DNA of 64,000 bases from Diospyros lotus (lineage: Eukaryota; Streptophyta; Magnoliopsida; Ericales; Ebenaceae), in contig NC_068343.1 in assembly GCF_014633365.1 (NCBI RefSeq), positions 27,373,307-27,437,306 on the forward strand. The letters run 5' to 3'. The translations under genes were made by a program, and so were the position numbers. Below the pieces are notes generated by a model. It made no database searches and was not told the DNA's origin. It worked only from the letters and a program-made list of their open reading frames with translations. Positions 43,716 through 54,840 of this stretch are shown here, piece by piece (within the stretch, counting starts at the first letter, position 1; each line of letters starts with the position of its first letter).

Positions 43716-43860
43716 TTTTAGCTAAAATCCATTTAACTATTAGGTGGATATTATAGCTAAAATCCATTTAACTTTATGAGTGCTTTATTAGGTATGTATT
43801 TTAGCTAAAATCCATTTAATATTAGGTGTGTATTATAGCTAAAATCCATTTAACTTTAAG
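43716..43860 (+). repeat. Four dispersed copies of TAGCTAAAATCCATTTAA in LTR M
   Basis: The 18-bp motif occurs near 43719, 43754, 43802 and 43837, separated by GTATTATTAGGTG-like spacers. Confidence 0.85.
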
Positions 43861-43937
43861 TGTGTGAGTGCCCATTAGATATAATTATGTCTAATTGAAT
43901 AATTGAAATTGTGTGGTTTGTATTGCATCTTGTGGCC

Positions 43938-43945
43938 TATAAATA
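43938..43945 (+). promoter_or_regulatory. TATA box of LTR M
   Basis: TATAAATA preceded by GGCC and followed about 30 bp later by a possible start region. Confidence 0.55.
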
Positions 43946-44132
43946 GCTCACTTGATTGCATTTGTAAGTGTGATTATTATTCTTGAATCAAAGTTTAGTT
44001 ATTTCCTTAGAATTCTCTCTTTGAGAATTGCTTTTGTTCTCTCTCATTTTCTTTAGTATTTTCTCTTGTGATCTTACTACCTTCATTTCTTTCTTCTTTT
44101 AAATTCTTATGTCATTTATTATTACTTTATTA

Positions 44133-44345
44133 TTCACCGCCTAAATGGACGGTTAGTTTATGCCTTTAAATTTCTGTAATTTTTATTCTTGTATTTTAAT
44201 TGTTCACCGCCTAAATGGACGGTTAGTTTATGCCTTTAAATTCTTGCAATTTTAATTCTTGTATTTTAATTATCTACCGCCTAAATGGCCGGTTAGTTTC
44301 TTCTGTTTTAATTCCTGTCATTTAAATTCTGTTATTTAAATTATG
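44133..44345 (+). repeat. Three 70-bp tandem units in LTR M
   Basis: Units start at about 44133, 44203 and 44273. Each opens with ACCGCCTAAATGGACGGT or a one-base variant, which is itself an imperfect palindrome. Confidence 0.88.
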
Positions 44346-45598
44346 TCATTTAAATTGTTGTCAATTAATTTAATAGAGATGAGTAGCTAAATCTAATCTT
44401 GGGTTAAGGCAAGGACAGTGTCTAACGCCAATGATTCCCAAAGAAAGCTACGCTTTAAATGAGTAACATTGGTTTAAACTTCAATATGAGTTTGTTTTGA
44501 TTATTGAAAAATCACTAGGTTTGGATTGGAGCGTAAACCTAACTTAGAGCTTTCATGTCACGCATGAGAGTTACTAGAACTGGAAACGCTATCATACCCA
44601 AACCCGGATGATTAATTTAGTTGTTTTGTGTATTAATTGTAATTGAATTTATGGTAGTTTCTTAACTTAGAATCCCGCATATCATGTATGGGGATTGCTG
44701 AAACTAGAGCTATCATTATCTTTAATTGCATTTAATAACAAACCCTCATATCTGAAATTAAATTAATGTTGCTAATCTTTTATGCTTAAATTTGGGAATC
44801 AACGGGTTGGCACTGAAATTGTCTTAACTCAAGTACTTTCCAATTTCATATTCTCACGTTTAGTATTTATTTCAACTTCTGTCTTGCTTTATTTTCTAGT
44901 ATTTGTTATCTAAAAAATTATAAAAAATCATGTTATCAATCCATCTAAATGCGTGTGCGTGTGTGTGACATTCTTTTTTTTTTTTCTTTTGCCATAAATA
45001 AATCTCTCAGTGGACGACCTGGACTTATCCAGAAAGTATAAATTTAAATTTGAACTACAACTGCACTCGTACACTGACGAGTATAAACCTCTCGCCTAAA
45101 TAAATAAAAAAATATAAAATTTTTATTGTGTTTTGTTTTGTGTTTTAATTGCAGGGTGAGAGTGCAGTCAACGTGCTAGGTACTGCAGGTGCAAGATTGA
45201 GAAAGTGGCAAGGAGGTGCTGGACGTTTTGTATAAGTCTTTTGAAATACTGTATATGAATTTGTAACACAACTGTTGTATTGTAAATAATGGCTACGATA
45301 CATAAATTACAAAGATGTGTTGGTGTATACTTGAAGCTTCTATAACTCTATAAGGGTGTGAGATGTATGTTGGAATTTGTAAGAAACAAGACAGCTACTA
45401 TAAAAATGCGTGTGTATGAGAGTTTGTTCTATGGACTTGATTTAAGGTAACATTATGGAAATCCTAGCTATTTCAGCCTTAGTTCGATCCTTACTTCCGC
45501 TAACAAAGGATTTTCCATATTGCCTAAGTGATGTATATAGCACATAATAGTTATACTTAGCTTTTAAATAAATTAAAAGAATGGGGCGTTACACGACG

Positions 45599-45691
45599 CA
45601 CACTATTACTGTCCGTAATTACTGTCAACTGGCGGCTTATCCACCAACATTGCTTTCCCTTTCTTAGACCCCGAGCAATCTGTATGGTTAG
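45599..45691 (-). other. Interior of the Cassandra-like element, second part
   Basis: Short non-coding stretch after LTR K. A PBS and the second LTR in the expected orientation are not found. Confidence 0.45.
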
Positions 45692-45847
45692 TGTAATACC
45701 CCGAGAGCCCAAGATCAGGTACATGAAGGGACTATAGATAAGCTAGTATATATATCTAGGATAGTAAGGAAGGAAACAACACTAGCTGGATACCTTTTAG
45801 GTTGAATATGGATAAAGAACTCCCAAGTTAAGCATGCTTGAGCTAGG
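45692..45847 (+). mobile_element. Partial Cassandra LTR in inverted orientation
   Basis: Starts TGTAATACCCCGAGAGCC and matches the reverse complement of 41457-41706 from its 5' end into the 5S-like part (GAACTCCCAAGTTAAGCATGC). It is cut after GAGCTAGG by the next LTR. It faces the copy at 41457-41706. Confidence 0.85.
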
Positions 45848-48009
45848 TGTAACACCTCGTCTTATTGGTGTTAGAAAATATAGAAGGTTGATAGAATTTT
45901 CGAAAAAGTTCCCTTGACATAAGTGGATCTATGGGAATAATGGTGCCCTCGAGAAGGGGTATTTTGGTAAATTGGGTAATGAGACCCCAATAATTGGGAA
46001 ATTTGGAAAGTATTTTCTGTTGGAATAAGAATTTGTTGGGAATTATTCTCATTTGTGCATTTGTGTGGAGATTGATGGGATTGTTAATTTCTAAGGGCAT
46101 TTTGGTAATTTGGAGTATAATTCCATGAGGGAATTAAATTATTAAAGGGGAAAATTAATTGTAATTAATTTATATGTGAGAAGCAATCTATTTTTCCCTA
46201 AAACGGAGAATAAATGTTATGGAGCCACATGGATGGCTTGGATTAAAGCTTGGAAGTCAAGAATGTTGTGTCTAAGAGTGACACTTGACAAGCTAATGTC
46301 CAAGAGAAATGAGAGATCAAAATAAAGGAAAAAAGAAATGTAAGATGATCACTCTTGCAATTAATGAGGGCTATTATTATGTTGGATAAAGAATTTCTAA
46401 ATGGAAATAGAAAAATGTCTATCATTAATGCTTTGAAAATGGGAGAATTATTTAAGTGGATAAGAAAAGGAATTATGTCTCTCATGTGATGTGTTGAAAT
46501 TAGTCAAATTAAATAAATGGGAAAATGACTAATTTGGGATTTGAAGACAAAGTGATCCAAGGGTGGAGAATTTGTCTTGAATGTAAGATGGGTGAAGATC
46601 TAAGGGCTTGTGTTAAAAGCCTCCAAGTGGCATGGATTGTGCTTCTTTGGAAGGTGGAGATTTAATCTCCAATCTCAATAAAGGGTTGAGATTCAAGAAG
46701 AGTTAATGGCATGGATTGCCAAATATTAAAGTAATGAATGGTTGAGATTAAAGCTTTGCAAAGCACATGGATTGTGCTTGTTGTGGAAGGTGTGGATTTA
46801 ATCTTGTATCATGAAGATCCAATGGCAAAGATTTAGTCTTGGAATGGGTTTAGATTAGAGAATAAGTGAAGGAAATAGATTGGAAGAAGAAAGAAATTGC
46901 AAGTCTTACAATGGCCAAGAGTGTAAGAGAAGGAAATGGAAGAATAGAAAAGAGAAGAAGAAGGAAAGGAAAGAAAGAATATAAAGGTATGGTTCTTGAG
47001 CTAGATCCTTCCTAGAAAAAAAAAAGGGGGGAAGAGGTAGTCTTCTTATTTCTTCTCATCTCTTAGTTTTTTTGAGTCTTCTAATGTTAAAGAAATGTTT
47101 TCCCTTCAGTGGGTTTTGGGAGCAAAGAGGTTTCTGGAACCAAGCTTGTCAAGCATCCAAGGGTTTGAAAGGTAAGGGATGGCCTCATGTGGAAGTGGCT
47201 TTGCAAGTTGATAAATGTGGTTTATAAGCTTCTTATGTAGCATTTGCATGTTTATTTGTTCATGAGACTCATGGCCATGGGGGTAGAGGGAAAGTATAGG
47301 TTGATGCCTCAAACCTTGGTGGGTTGTGAGAATGAAAGAACCTAGCCTTATTTGCATGCATTTGGTATACATAATTATGTTTATGTTCATATTTACATGA
47401 ATTATACCCTTACTGAGCTTTATGACTCATGAGGTTTTCATCATCACCTTGTAGGTCTTTCATGTGCCAAGAGGAAAGGGATTTTGGAGCTTGAAACCTT
47501 GGAAGATCTATATATATTTGATGAAAAATTTATTTTGTTAGTAATGGCTTGTTGAAACTTAAGGGCATGAAGTGTATTTTATCTTGATATTTGTTGCGTA
47601 GGCCTCATTTGTGGAATAAAAAAGAAATTTTGATGTATTTTTTATGTTTATTTTTTGTAGTGGAAATCTAAAAAATTTGGGCTAAAAAGCCTAAGAGAAA
47701 AATAAATAAATAAAAGTGAATAATGGAAGCTGGCTGCAGTTGGGCCAGCAGAGAGCAATAAGGGGGTCGCAACAGGCGACAGGGGTGACCCAACTCACGG
47801 GCGCGTGCGAGCAGGACCACGCGACCCGCGGCCAACTCGTGCTACCAGTGCATAGTTGGGCCCCGGGAGCACCAGCAGGCCCCGAAAGCCAATTTTTCTT
47901 AAAATTTTTGGAAATATGGGATTTTAGGGAATTTTTGGATTAATTTTGGGTCTCAGAGAAATTTTCAAAATAAAGGGATTTTTCAGGCATTTTTGGAGAT
48001 AAATGACGA
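45848..48009 (+). repeat. LTR-like repeat L starting TGTAACACCTCG
   Basis: About 2.2 kb with no meaningful ORF, bounded by two other LTRs. A candidate TATA (GAATATAAAGG) is near 46976. The right end is not a clean CA, so the element is probably truncated by LTR 48010. Relatedness to the other LTR families is not clear. Confidence 0.5.
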
Positions 48010-50396
48010 TGTAATACTCGAGAATTTTCAAATGACTCAAGAGTAATTTTAACTTAGGTCATAGGTGAAATTTTTAAAAGATTTGGGACTTAAGTATAAT
48101 CTCATACAGTTATTAGTACCGAATCGATTGTAGGGAGTGCCCTGGTGTAACGACCCGCTCCCACTTACGAGCACCAGCGATGAATAACCGACTGAATTAC
48201 TCACCCGACAAACCAATAACTGAAGGGTCGGACTATGTTTCAACAGGAAATGTCGTAGGTGGGTACTAGGTTTCGTCCTTCCCTTCGCTTGACTCAAGAA
48301 ATCGGTCCCAAAACATAAAAGGAAGCACAGTGGAATGGGACCTGAAACCCGAGTGAGCTTCACCTTCCTTCGGCTTGCCTCACAACAAGCCAAAGGTGAC
48401 CCGGGCACAAAACTAGCATGTCAAACTTCGCTGAACACTGGGAATTTATGGGAACATACATTTTCAATCCTTACCTGATCCGAAACTTAGCTTCACCAAC
48501 TAAAGCCATATACATCAAATAATCTCCCAATCACCCATCACACCATGATGATTACAACAACTAGTCCTCCATGCCCTCATAACCTCCATAGGTTAAGGCA
48601 TCAACCAACCATTCCCACAATACTAGTCCTCCACATGGCCATAGGTACACTAGAACTCATATCATGCAAGTGTTAACCACTACATGCAACTCATAAAGAA
48701 ACATTTACAATGCATACAAGACCACCACCCTTGGGGTCATCCCTTACTCGGCTCGAAGGCTCTTTTGCCAAGAGCGAGAATGCCCGTCTGCTTCGAACTC
48801 TTCTAAGACCACCACCTCCTCAGTAAGACCTAGATTCCACACAAAACCCAACAATCATAAATTAACCAATGCCTTCATTTTCGCCATACACCGCAAGAAT
48901 CACCCGACAACAACTTCCAATCAACCCCAACTGAGGGCTTAATCCAATCAATTCTTCACATTACATTATTCCACATAATGCTATTAACCGGAAAAGAATT
49001 AAATAAATTTACCTCAGTCATATGAAGGAGAAATTTGAAAAACGCCCATACCGACGCTTCCTCCTGAGTTGCCACTTTGCGCCCAAATCCCAGATCCAAG
49101 CCTTTGGCATGCCTCGAAATAACTTCCAAAATTTTCTCCCAATTTTTCTAGAATTTTTCAAGATTTTCCTCTATTTTTTCTCCAATTTCCAGATTTTCTT
49201 TTTCTATATTTTTTTTTGTCTTTTTTTCCTTCCTCACCTTCTTCTTCCTTCTTTTTATTCTCCCGCACGCCTTCTTCCTTTGTGCGTTAGGCCCGCTTGC
49301 AACCACACATGGCCGCTGCAGGATATCGCCATTCAACCCTCGGCTAGTCGTCGTCACCGTCTCTTACCTTTAGCTGCTGACCGAATGTCTTCGACCGAGT
49401 GCGCCATTGTACGCCAATGCTGGTTCGCCGCTGCTGCTACAAGATTTGCGACTGCCATGGCCGCCTCCACTGCTCTTCAAACCTGCTTCAGGCCTTTACT
49501 GGCCGCACCCTAGTCGGCAGCGATCGTCTCCTCAAGCCGGCCAGCCACCAGCCTCTATCATGACCTCCCGAAGCTCGCCGCTACTGCTATTGTGTTGGCC
49601 ATGGCCACTGCTCTGGGCGACCACCACTACCAACTACCACGGTCATTTTAGGCTGCCATCGGCCTTCCTCAACCCCACCGGCCATCGATCCTAGCTCTCT
49701 CTCGGCTTCACTCGGCCATGGCTCCCCTGACTCTCTTATTCTCTCTCTCACATTCTCAAAGTATCAAAGAAGAGGAAGCTTCTTCCCAATTTCGCACACA
49801 CGCACATATATATATATATATATTACACATTTAACCCTCAATTTTCTCATAATCTCACTTAGAAAATTTGGGTAATTGCGTTTGAAGAATTATTAATTGC
49901 ACTTAGACCCTCCAAGGCTTTAATTTAATTACCCTCAAGCCACCAAAAAACCTTAATTCTCCAAAATTAATAATCGACCGTTACTCGAAAATGTCGATTT
50001 CATCCTGGTGCTTGTACGGAACACTCATTCCACCTGAAACACCTCAGTTTTTGAATTTATGAAATTGAAAGAAATCGGAATCGAGACAGTTTTCGGACAG
50101 CTTCGATTCAGGCTGAAAAATCAAATTGTCGTAGGGGACCTCCGAAAAATCAACGGAACCCTGAAAGGGCTTCGATTTTTTGTAAGGATCAAGACTAAGG
50201 TGGTTTTGGGATGAAACAACAGTCTGGTGAGGACGCTAGGGCAAAATTTTCCTTGACAAGTAATCTTGGAATTATTAATTTTGTGTTTTCGATATTGTGA
50301 TGCAAATTAATTTGAGATTTGAGGATGTAATTGTAATTAGAGATTTACCCAAGTAAATTTAAGATGAAATTTAGGGTTTAAATATGTAATTTCCTA
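48010..50396 (+). repeat. F-type LTR fragment, split by solo LTR R
   Basis: Positions 48010-48145 match the start of LTR F (TGTAATACTCGAG, GGGAGTGCCCTGG). Positions about 50033-50396 match the next F section (GATTCAGGCTGAAAAA, AACGGAACCCTGAAAG). The remainder is cut by LTR H2 at 50397. Confidence 0.75.
48146..50032 (-). mobile_element. Solo LTR R (about 1.9 kb), approximate ends
   Basis: The left end TGTAACGACCC is clear and minus-oriented. The right end is placed at TTCCA by comparison with LTR F. The proposed duplication is CCTGG (48141-48145) against CCTGA (50033-50037), so the right border may be off by a few bases. A GC-rich part (49290-49740) opens long accidental frames (49022-49513). 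A (TA)n tract is near 49806-49823. Confidence 0.65.
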
Positions 50397-50774
50397 TATA
50401 ACACCCTGCTTTTCCAAGGAATTAGATAACGTAAGATTTTGGGGATATATTTTTTTTCCATCATAAACTTAACACATAAATCGTTCCCCGACAATCTCAT
50501 TACACCTTCTTAGTATATCAAACTTAATAATGAATAAACTAAGACAAGTAATTCATCATAAATGCGGAAGCTAGATCAAAACCTCAAATGATACATAACC
50601 GTAATTCCTTTATTCATAATATTGAAATCGTATCATTATTTAACAAGACATCATCAAAACATAATACATAGGTACACATCTCTTAACCATAACAATGGAA
50701 ACATGCTAAAGATCACTTATGTAAATAATAGTTGTATCTCGATAACCTCTTTCCCTTTGGCGCCGCTGCTTTCA

Positions 50775-50831
50775 CTTGGAATGTTTGAATATTCCAAGAA
50801 CATAGTCCAAATTAGATGCCGAATCATCTAA
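50775..50831 (-). other. Paired stem-loop module in LTR H2
   Basis: Stem-loop 2 is CTTGGAAT, loop GTTTGAAT, ATTCCAAG (50775-50798), a perfect 8-bp stem. Stem-loop 1 is TTAGATG, loop CCGAAT, CATCTAA (50812-50831), also perfect. Confidence 0.72.
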
Positions 50832-51975
50832 GTGCTAGTTCAAAAATATTTTCATGAATGTATGCAAGACATGAAACAAACCGACACATCTTGACAAACC
50901 CCAATCCAAGAGAATCCCACACAGCGCTTAACCTTTACCACAGGAAATGAGCAATCTCTCTAGAGGCAATATAATCACATTGACACATTGGCATAACACC
51001 GTCCTAGCTTAAGATAGCAACATCAATGCATGAACCCGGGAATCACCTCATCATCATTTCGTTCCCACTCAAAAGCATTCCGGACCACATCAACACAAAC
51101 CCTGGCCTCAAGATGATTAACACTATCCTTGGGAATCCACGTCCACCTTGAAAACAATGCTACCGCTCAAAGGCCCTAGGATGGTGTCCACTCCCAGTCC
51201 CGCCACTTAAGCATATCTAGGGTGGTACACACTCTCAACCCCGCCGCTTGTCGACTCGCAAGGGTGATGTCCACTCTCAGCCCTCATCATAAGTGGGCAT
51301 TAATCCTTGGCACGCTTCCCTAGTGCTATCACTCAAGTGCCACATTACAGGTTGACATCGCACATCCCATATGGACAAACACAAAAACATGCCAATGCCA
51401 TATACCATAATTCGATGCATCATTTAAAACAACATTTCATGTACATAATTTATCGCATCAAATTCAATGCACATGCATAAAGCATTAAGGGACGAACCTC
51501 CCTCATGAAAATGACCATCACAAGTTAAACCATTTACATGCAACAAAACCCCTTTTGCATGTAATCAAATCAAGTTTAGGTAGAAACAAAAGCTAAGTTT
51601 TAGGATAGAACTACTCACAACAAAATCAAGTTTAAAGTAGGAACACTCATAAGTCAAAATCAAGTTTTTCGATAGAACACTCACCTTGAACGTAACTCAG
51701 AATACCTCAATTTTTGTGCCTAACCTCGATTTTTATGCAACTCCTCAAGTCTTTTGACCAAACCATCTCCTTACATGACCTCACGCGTTGCCCAAGTGCT
51801 CTGGGAGTGTGATGCCTCGCGTATGCTTAAAAATCCCTCTATCCACTAAACTTGAAACACGTCTAACACGAATTTATCACAACTTTGAATGAGAAAACCT
51901 TTGGTCATGAACACCCTATTTATAGTCTTTGAAAACTTGGCCACCAAGTAAATCATATTATAATACAATATTCCT

Positions 51976-52390
51976 TAATCATTTCAAATCTTCCAAAATC
52001 TTCTCCAATAATTCCAAATCTTCCAAGATCTTTTACAATCATTCTAAATCTTCTAAGATTTTCTATAATTATTCCAAATGTTCTAAGATTTTTTCCAATC
52101 ATTTCAAATCTTATAAGATCTTCTCCAATCATTCCAACTCTTCTAAGATCTTTTGTAATCATTCTAAATTTTCTAAGATTTTCAATAATCATTCCAAATC
52201 TTCTAATATCTTCTCCAATCATTCCAAATCTTCTAAGATTTTTTGTAATCATTCTAAATCTTCTAAGATTTTCTATAATCATTCAAAATCTTTTAAAATC
52301 TTCTCCAATCATTTTAAATCTTCTAAGATCTTCTACAATTATTCTAAATCTTTTAAGATTTTTTGTAATCATTTCAAATCTTATCCAAAC
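51976..52390 (-). repeat. 30-bp minisatellite in LTR H2, about 14 units
   Basis: Units resemble AATCATTCCAAATCTTCTAA followed by GATCTTCTCC. The 30-bp period leaves both strands open, giving a 162-codon frame on plus and a 109-codon frame on minus that are by-products of the repeat. The same unit begins at the right edge of the window in the LTR at 63099. Confidence 0.92.
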
Positions 52391-52798
52391 CAAATATTAT
52401 CCTTAAAGTCATCATAAGACTTCATCCTTATCTCTAAAGTCATCATGAGGCTTTATCTTATCTCTAAAGTCATCATGAGTCTTTTCCTAAATATCCCACA
52501 TGCCCCTTGGAAGAAGGTTTCAAGAATTACACTTTGGCCCAAACTTGTTGGGTAATTGCAATTAGACCCCTTGCAACTTGGTATTTGGGTAATTTTTTTA
52601 ATTGGACTTATGCCCCTGGAGAAAGGATTTATTACGCTAATATCTCAAGATTTTAGGTAAATTACACTTTTATCCGAACTTCAATATTTATGATTTTGCC
52701 CTTGGCTCAAAAACTAAATTTTTATCTCCAGACTTTTATAATCCTTTGAAATGTCCTATTTTCTCAAATATTTGAATCTAAAAATCTCGGGTATTATA

Positions 52799-53038
52799 TC
52801 ATTTATGATCATTCAGTTTTTCAGGCTTGAAATTAGCTGTACCAAAACTCATTCCCGATCCAATTTCTTTCGACACCTAAAATTGTGTCTCGAAATGCTT
52901 ATCAATACTATATCGTTTTTCTTTGACATATAGGGTTCGGGGCACTTCCTTCCATCGATTTGGCAATTACTTAACTTAATTCTCAAACCGATTTTCAATT
53001 CCTTGAACTTACTTAACACTACATATATGGGGTATTAC
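52799..53038 (-). repeat. Fragment of a B-type LTR, 5' end
   Basis: Resembles the last 240 bp of LTR B on the plus strand and ends TATGGGGTATTACA. It is the 5' end of a minus-oriented LTR whose body is missing. Confidence 0.65.
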
Positions 53039-53339
53039 AGCTTGCCTTCCCCATGAACATATTTCCTAGGCAAGCTCACAACACAACACATGCCTATATC
53101 AGGGAACATACCACTTGTGGTTATGACCTACTCCGACCCATGTATGTAATCACAATTCTGTCACCCTTATAAATTTCACGACCCCCTGAATTCCCAGGCC
53201 CATTCAACACACTATGCAGTAATCATAACTTCTGGCACCTAGGTTTCCTGTTGAGATCTCATCTTCAACTAGATTATGGTATGCTCAACCTTTGTCATCA
53301 GCCAAGCTCTGACAATTACCAAACTCTGATACCACCTTA
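53039..53339 (-). other. Leader and PBS of decayed element P
   Basis: A primer-binding site lies at 53323-53334 (minus strand TGGTATCAGAGT), five bases before the LTR start at 53340. No coding was seen. Confidence 0.65.
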
Positions 53340-53560
53340 TGACACTCCCCCCAACCCCCAACCCTCGGGTGTCACCGTAACCCAAAGTTACACCAAATGC
53401 CCACTTCGAAGGCTGTCTATGCCCTAATAATAAGGGAATAAAATAATGTGGGGGCCCTGGGTAGGGTCCAAGCTTCGCCACCTCTGGCCAACAAGAACTC
53501 GAGATTTAAGACTCATAAGCAGCGGAATGACACCCAAGTCTCACATCTGACCAAGCCTTA

Positions 53561-53960
53561 TGTAATACGTGAAAATCTTGTGATATTTTGGTGAATAAAG
53601 TGTTTTGGTGGAAATATGAAATTTCATGGAAGTTGATATCAGAAGGTAATGCCCTAACTTTAAATTAATAAGCAACCGAATCAACTATAAGGAATGCCCT
53701 GGAACTTAGATATCTAAGAAAAATGATATTAGATTGACGAGCGTCTCAAGGCAAGATTTATATCATTGAAAGAAATTAAAACAGAGACAGTTTTTGATAT
53801 ACCTAAAATTTAGCCAAAAAAATCAGATAGTCGAAAGAGGCATCCGAGAAATCAACAGAACCCTGAGAAGACTTTGATTTTATAAGTAGAAAAACCCTAA
53901 AGTGGGTTTGGATGGGAATGTTTAGAGGATAGGCCTAAGTGTGATTTTTAGGCCTAAGTA
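53561..53960 (+). repeat. F-type LTR fragment
   Basis: Starts TGTAATACGTG and follows LTR F through GGAATGCCCTGG, AAATCAACAGAACCCTGAG. It stops near 53960. Confidence 0.7.
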
Positions 53961-54149
53961 TAATTTATGAATGTCGCCTCGCCACCCTGCGCGCCATGTG
54001 GCCGCACGTTCGCTTGCCACATGGCAATGCTGGAATTTTATTCCGGCTATTGCTTTTCCCAGTTTCGATCCCAGGACCTCTCGTACGCGCATGATGCCAA
54101 CCGATCTGCAAAACCTCCTTATTATATACTCGTGCATATTAGTTATATA
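53961..54149. other. Unassigned GC-rich stretch
   Basis: Contains GCGCGCCATGTGGCCGC and TTTCGATCCCAGGACC. The latter resembles a polymerase III box B, but no box A or tRNA fold accompanies it. Confidence 0.3.
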
Positions 54150-54840
54150 CTAATTCAACCACTATTTTTCAGAATTATATTTTATATTTTTTAATATAAA
54201 TTACAAATAAATTAAAAAAATAATTAATTGATTAAATTAAAAATATATTTTTAAAAGAATAATGGAATAAATTAAAAATAATTTAATTAAATTAAATTAA
54301 ATAAATTTGTTGATTAAAAATAAAAATAAGATTTAACATATTTTTTTAAAATTTCTTTTTATAAATTATCAAAATTTTATATATTTTTAATATGAATATT
54401 AGATTATTTTCTTCAAATGTTAATTTAATTTTATTTTTTAGTTATTAAATTATTTTCTAAATTTTGCAATGATTTTTCAAAAAATGCCACAAATTTATTT
54501 AATTAATAAATTTTACGGCAGTTCTTAACCGTCGTAAATGTTATTTTATTTTTATTTTTTAATTATTAAATTATTTTCTAAATTTTGCAACATTTTTCTA
54601 AAACCACCACAAAATTTAATATTTTAATGATTAAATTAATAAACTTTGTGACAGTTCTGTACTGTAGAAATAGTTAATTTTATTTTAGTTTTTAATTATT
54701 AAATTATTTTTAAATTTTACGATGATTTTTCAAAAACTGTCACAAAATTTAATTTTAAAATTTAATTTTTTTTAATTTTGTGGTGATTTTTTAAAATCGT
54801 AGCAAAAAATCGTCGTAAAATATTGATTTTTTTTGTAGTG
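54150..54840. mobile_element. Right end of a CACTA (En/Spm) DNA transposon
   Basis: The stretch ends in the reverse complement of CACTACAAAAAAAA (54827-54840). It is preceded by about three degenerate 120-bp subterminal repeats with CGACGATTTT, CCGTCGTAAA and TGCCACAAA motifs, typical of CACTA ends. No matching left terminus was found, so the element is truncated or its left end lies in altered sequence. No transposase frame. Confidence 0.72.

Larger units (their letters stand above)
43074..45170 (+). mobile_element. Solo LTR M (2,097 bp), duplication ACGTG
   Basis: Starts TGATTAGTGG and ends GTGCAGTCA. ACGTG flanks it at 43069-43073 and 45171-45175. A TATA box is at 43938. It holds three separate tandem repeats and no coding frame. 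The text near 45010-45110 (GGACGACCTGG, CTCGTACACTGACGAG) resembles the ends of long Ty3/gypsy LTRs of Tat or Athila type; N may be a relative. Confidence 0.85.
41884..45593 (+). mobile_element. Solo LTR K (about 1.6 kb without its insert), duplication CGACA/CGACG
   Basis: Starts TGTAACACCCAGG and ends GGGGCGTTACA. Flanks are CGACA (41879-41883) and CGACG (45594-45598), four of five matching. Subtracting solo LTR M leaves about 1,608 bp. Small ORFs at 42736-43020 on both strands look spurious. Orientation is plus. Confidence 0.83.
50397..52798 (-). mobile_element. LTR H2 (2.4 kb), minus-oriented, with minisatellite
   Basis: Left end TATAACACCC (TG changed to TA), right end CTCGGGTATTATA. It matches H1 over its first ~720 bp. 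Its upstream half corresponds to 63600-64000 read in reverse complement. Flanking bases (TCCTA and TCATT) do not match, and the neighbours belong to different LTRs, so it is either a recombined solo LTR or has rearranged flanks. Confidence 0.8.

Noticed and set aside
49022..49513. 163-codon open frame on the plus strand
   Set aside because: It lies within solo LTR R, begins in low-complexity F/L/S-rich text and has no domain.
54045..54090. A possible tRNA or SINE (TTTCGATCCCAGGACC resembles box B)
   Set aside because: No box A at a suitable distance and no cloverleaf pairing was found.
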